This document shows, one piece after another, positions 28,307 through 29,715 of a stretch of 29,715 nt of DNA. Source of the stretch: Candidatus Beckwithbacteria bacterium. GTDB taxonomy: Bacteria; Patescibacteriota; Microgenomatia; UBA1400; UBA1449. The position numbers and the translations under genes are program-made. The stretch lies in contig JAAZND010000056.1 of the NCBI GenBank assembly GCA_012798485.1, forward strand, positions 1 to 29,715, in the 5' to 3' direction. The notes below the pieces were generated by a model. The model had not been told where the DNA came from. It saw nothing but the letters and a program-made list of their open reading frames with translations, and made no database searches. The first letter of the stretch is position 1. The number at the start of each line of letters is the position of its first letter.

Positions 28307-29467
28307 ATGCAAAAACCATTAGCAGAAATCTTAAGGCCTCAAAATTTGATTGATTTTATTGGCCAAAGTCATTTGGTAGGAGAAGGAAAACCCCTTAACC
28401 TGATGGTTAAAAATAAAAAAATTCACTCCATGATTTTTTGGGGACCTCCAGGGTGTGGTAAGACTACTCTAGCACGTATCATTGCAAATTCATTAAAAGC
28501 CAATCTTTTTGCTCTCTCAGCAGTGTCTGCATCTAAACTGGATATTAAAAAAATTGTGGAAAAAATTAAAACTGAAGACAAAGATAAAGTCAACATTTTA
28601 TTTTTGGATGAAATTCATCGTTTTAATAAAGCTCAACAAGACTTTTTGCTGCCATATGTGGAAGACGGCACTTTGATTTTGATAGGCGCTACAACGGAAA
28701 ACCCATCTTTTGAAGTTATCGGTGCTTTACTTTCTCGTTGTCGGGTTTATGTTTTAAAACCTTTAACTCTAGAAGAAATAAAAACCATTACAGAAAGAGG
28801 AATTAACTATTTGGATTTAAAAATGGACAAACTGGCTAAAGATTTTTTAATTGGTTTTGCTAACGGAGATGGTAGATTTATTCTTAATACACTTCAATTA
28901 ATTAAAGATATTAAAAAAGATAAACAAAAAATTGATCTTCAATTTATTAAATTAGTTTTGCAAAAGAAAAGTCTTTTGTATGACAAAAATGCCGACAATC
29001 ATTATGATACAATTTCGGCTTTTATTAAATCCATGCGATCCAGTAATATTGATGCTGCTCTTTATTACCTTGCTCGGATGATTGAGAGTGGGGAAGATCC
29101 AAAATTTATTGCGCGCCGTATGATTATTTTTGCTTCTGAAGATATTGGGATTGCTGTGCCGACTGCATTAGTAGTTGCTAATGAAGTTTTTCGTGCTGTT
29201 GATACTGTCGGTATTCCAGAAGCCCAGATCAATCTCGCTCATGGAGTCGTCTATCTTTGTCAATGTAAAAAAAACCGTTCTGCTTATAATGCCTATTTTA
29301 CTGCCTTGGAAGATGTGAGAAAATATGGGAATCTATCAATTCCCTTGAAAATTCGTAATGCTCCTACCAAGCTGATGCAAGACCTAAAATATGGAGAAAA
29401 TTATGAAATGTATACCAAAGAAAGTTTATTACCAGAGGAGTTGAAAAATAAAAAATATTTTAAATAG
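28307..29467 (+). CDS. rarA: Replication-associated recombination ATPase RarA (MgsA)
   Basis: This AAA+ ATPase acts at stalled replication forks together with SSB. It has 386 aa, slightly shorter than many homologues. The start PLAEILRPQNLIDFIGQSHL is typical. Walker A GPPGCGKTT is at 46-54, Walker B LFLDEIHRF at 98-106, sensor 1 GATTENPSF follows, and the C-terminal MgsA part has ARRMIIFASEDIGIA and the KYGENYEMY-like end (KYGENYEMYTKESLLPEEL). All ATPase motifs are intact. It is monocistronic by its promoter and lies just before the insertion element at the window end. Confidence 0.95.
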   Translation: MQKPLAEILRPQNLIDFIGQSHLVGEGKPLNLMVKNKKIHSMIFWGPPGCGKTTLARIIANSLKANLFALSAVSASKLDIKKIVEKIKTEDKDKVNILFLDEIHRFNKAQQDFLLPYVEDGTLILIGATTENPSFEVIGALLSRCRVYVLKPLTLEEIKTITERGINYLDLKMDKLAKDFLIGFANGDGRFILNTLQLIKDIKKDKQKIDLQFIKLVLQKKSLLYDKNADNHYDTISAFIKSMRSSNIDAALYYLARMIESGEDPKFIARRMIIFASEDIGIAVPTALVVANEVFRAVDTVGIPEAQINLAHGVVYLCQCKKNRSAYNAYFTALEDVRKYGNLSIPLKIRNAPTKLMQDLKYGENYEMYTKESLLPEELKNKKYFK

Positions 29468-29490
29468 ATTCTTATTGTAAAATATGATTA

Positions 29491-29715
29491 GAGGTGGCTC
29501 CCTTAATAGCTACGGCTGACCGTGGTCATCTGATAGAGTATAAACTATCTATACAGGGGGTGAAACTAATTATATTTGGTTCATGACTAGTTTAACCATA
29601 TAAAAACGGTATAAAATCAAGTCATGACAAATAAAAATAGATATAAGAAACTTGCGCATATTTCGGAGCAAAAATTTAGACAATTACTTAGATATTTTGC
29701 GTTAGATATTGAAGC
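29491..29715 (+). mobile_element. IS1595-like insertion sequence, left part
   Basis: After rarA, base composition changes at about 29491 (GAGGTGGCTCCCTTAATAGC), and a non-coding leader of about 130 nt precedes a transposase start at 29624. The leader contains ACGG-CTGA-CCGT and other short inverted repeats. GAGGTGGCTC or the bases next to it are the probable left terminal repeat, but the right end is outside the window, so the boundary is provisional. Confidence 0.6.
29624..29715 (+). CDS. IS1595-family transposase, N-terminal fragment
   Basis: Only the first 30 codons are in view (cut by the window edge). They read MTNKNRYKKLAHISEQKF, then RQLLRYFALDIEA. The phrase 'xxISExKFRxLxRxFALDxxA' is the usual start of IS1595/ISXO2-type DDE transposases, which continue with a helix-turn-helix. 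A TATAAA at 29610-29615 could be its -10. There are no signs of decay in this short piece. Confidence 0.65.
   Translation, partial: MTNKNRYKKLAHISEQKFRQLLRYFALDIE

Noticed and set aside
29491..29623. Structured RNA or riboswitch after rarA
   Set aside because: The stretch leads straight into an IS1595-like transposase start, so it is more simply explained as the end of the insertion element.

Overview
The window is AT-rich and gene-dense, with the standard genetic code: UGA is used as a stop (for example at 15357 and 26030) and prfB is present. Short membrane-anchored proteins with Pro-Thr stalks, a DUF4012 protein, VanZ, a His-rich CAP-domain protein and TasA/SipW genes together suggest a Candidate Phyla Radiation (Patescibacteria) genome. 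I cannot name the class from sequence alone.

Layout. (1) 1-2550, minus strand: three accessory genes, namely a frameshifted nucleotidyltransferase/HEPN-like gene, an unknown 141-aa protein, and a nucleoside 2-deoxyribosyltransferase-MazG fusion. Each is followed on its 3' side by a folded element bounded by GTTRTAY-like boxes, the arrangement of an integron-type cassette array. No integrase is in view. (2) 2557-5951: a mechanosensitive-channel-type membrane protein, the RNase P RNA (rnpB) with extended -10 promoter and terminator, a small Cys-containing protein, and an SppA protease next to a short SPFH/prohibitin-like protein, with dispersed palindromic repeats between them. (3) 6044-9376: DUF4012 protein, a probable propeller protein and a small anchored protein. 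(4) 9382-14039: prfB, a small anchored protein, ftsE, ftsX and a coiled-coil M23 peptidase whose two catalytic halves are in swapped order. This is the division/peptidoglycan-hydrolysis module. (5) 14125-16897: lamin-tail surface protein, VanZ-like protein, galE.

(6) 17168-24684 is the most distinctive region: a TasA/camelysin-type surface-fibre locus. It holds two tandem TasA-like proteins with perfect Shine-Dalgarno sites. One carries an inserted DUF642/galactose-binding-like domain and the other carries two thrombospondin-type-1-like repeats, a PT stalk and a Cys-rich tip. They are followed by a SipW-type signal peptidase and then three overlapping genes: a large SipW-signal protein with an interrupted SdrD-B domain and a lamin-tail domain, an FN3 protein with a C-terminal membrane module, and a small protein made almost wholly of that same module (Cys/Trp-Trp, His, S-I-Y-C-x-Y-F-W). 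The two copies of that module look like an undescribed membrane family tied to this locus.

(7) 24743-29467: CAP-domain protein, small membrane protein, rfbA, two envelope proteins and rarA. (8) From about 29491 an IS1595-like element begins and runs off the window.

Regulation visible in sequence: several genes at the start of transcription units have a -10 element ending exactly 7 nt before the ATG (6044, 14125, 15370, 28307), which predicts leaderless mRNAs. The TasA genes, the 141-aa cassette gene and a few others instead use strong Shine-Dalgarno sites.
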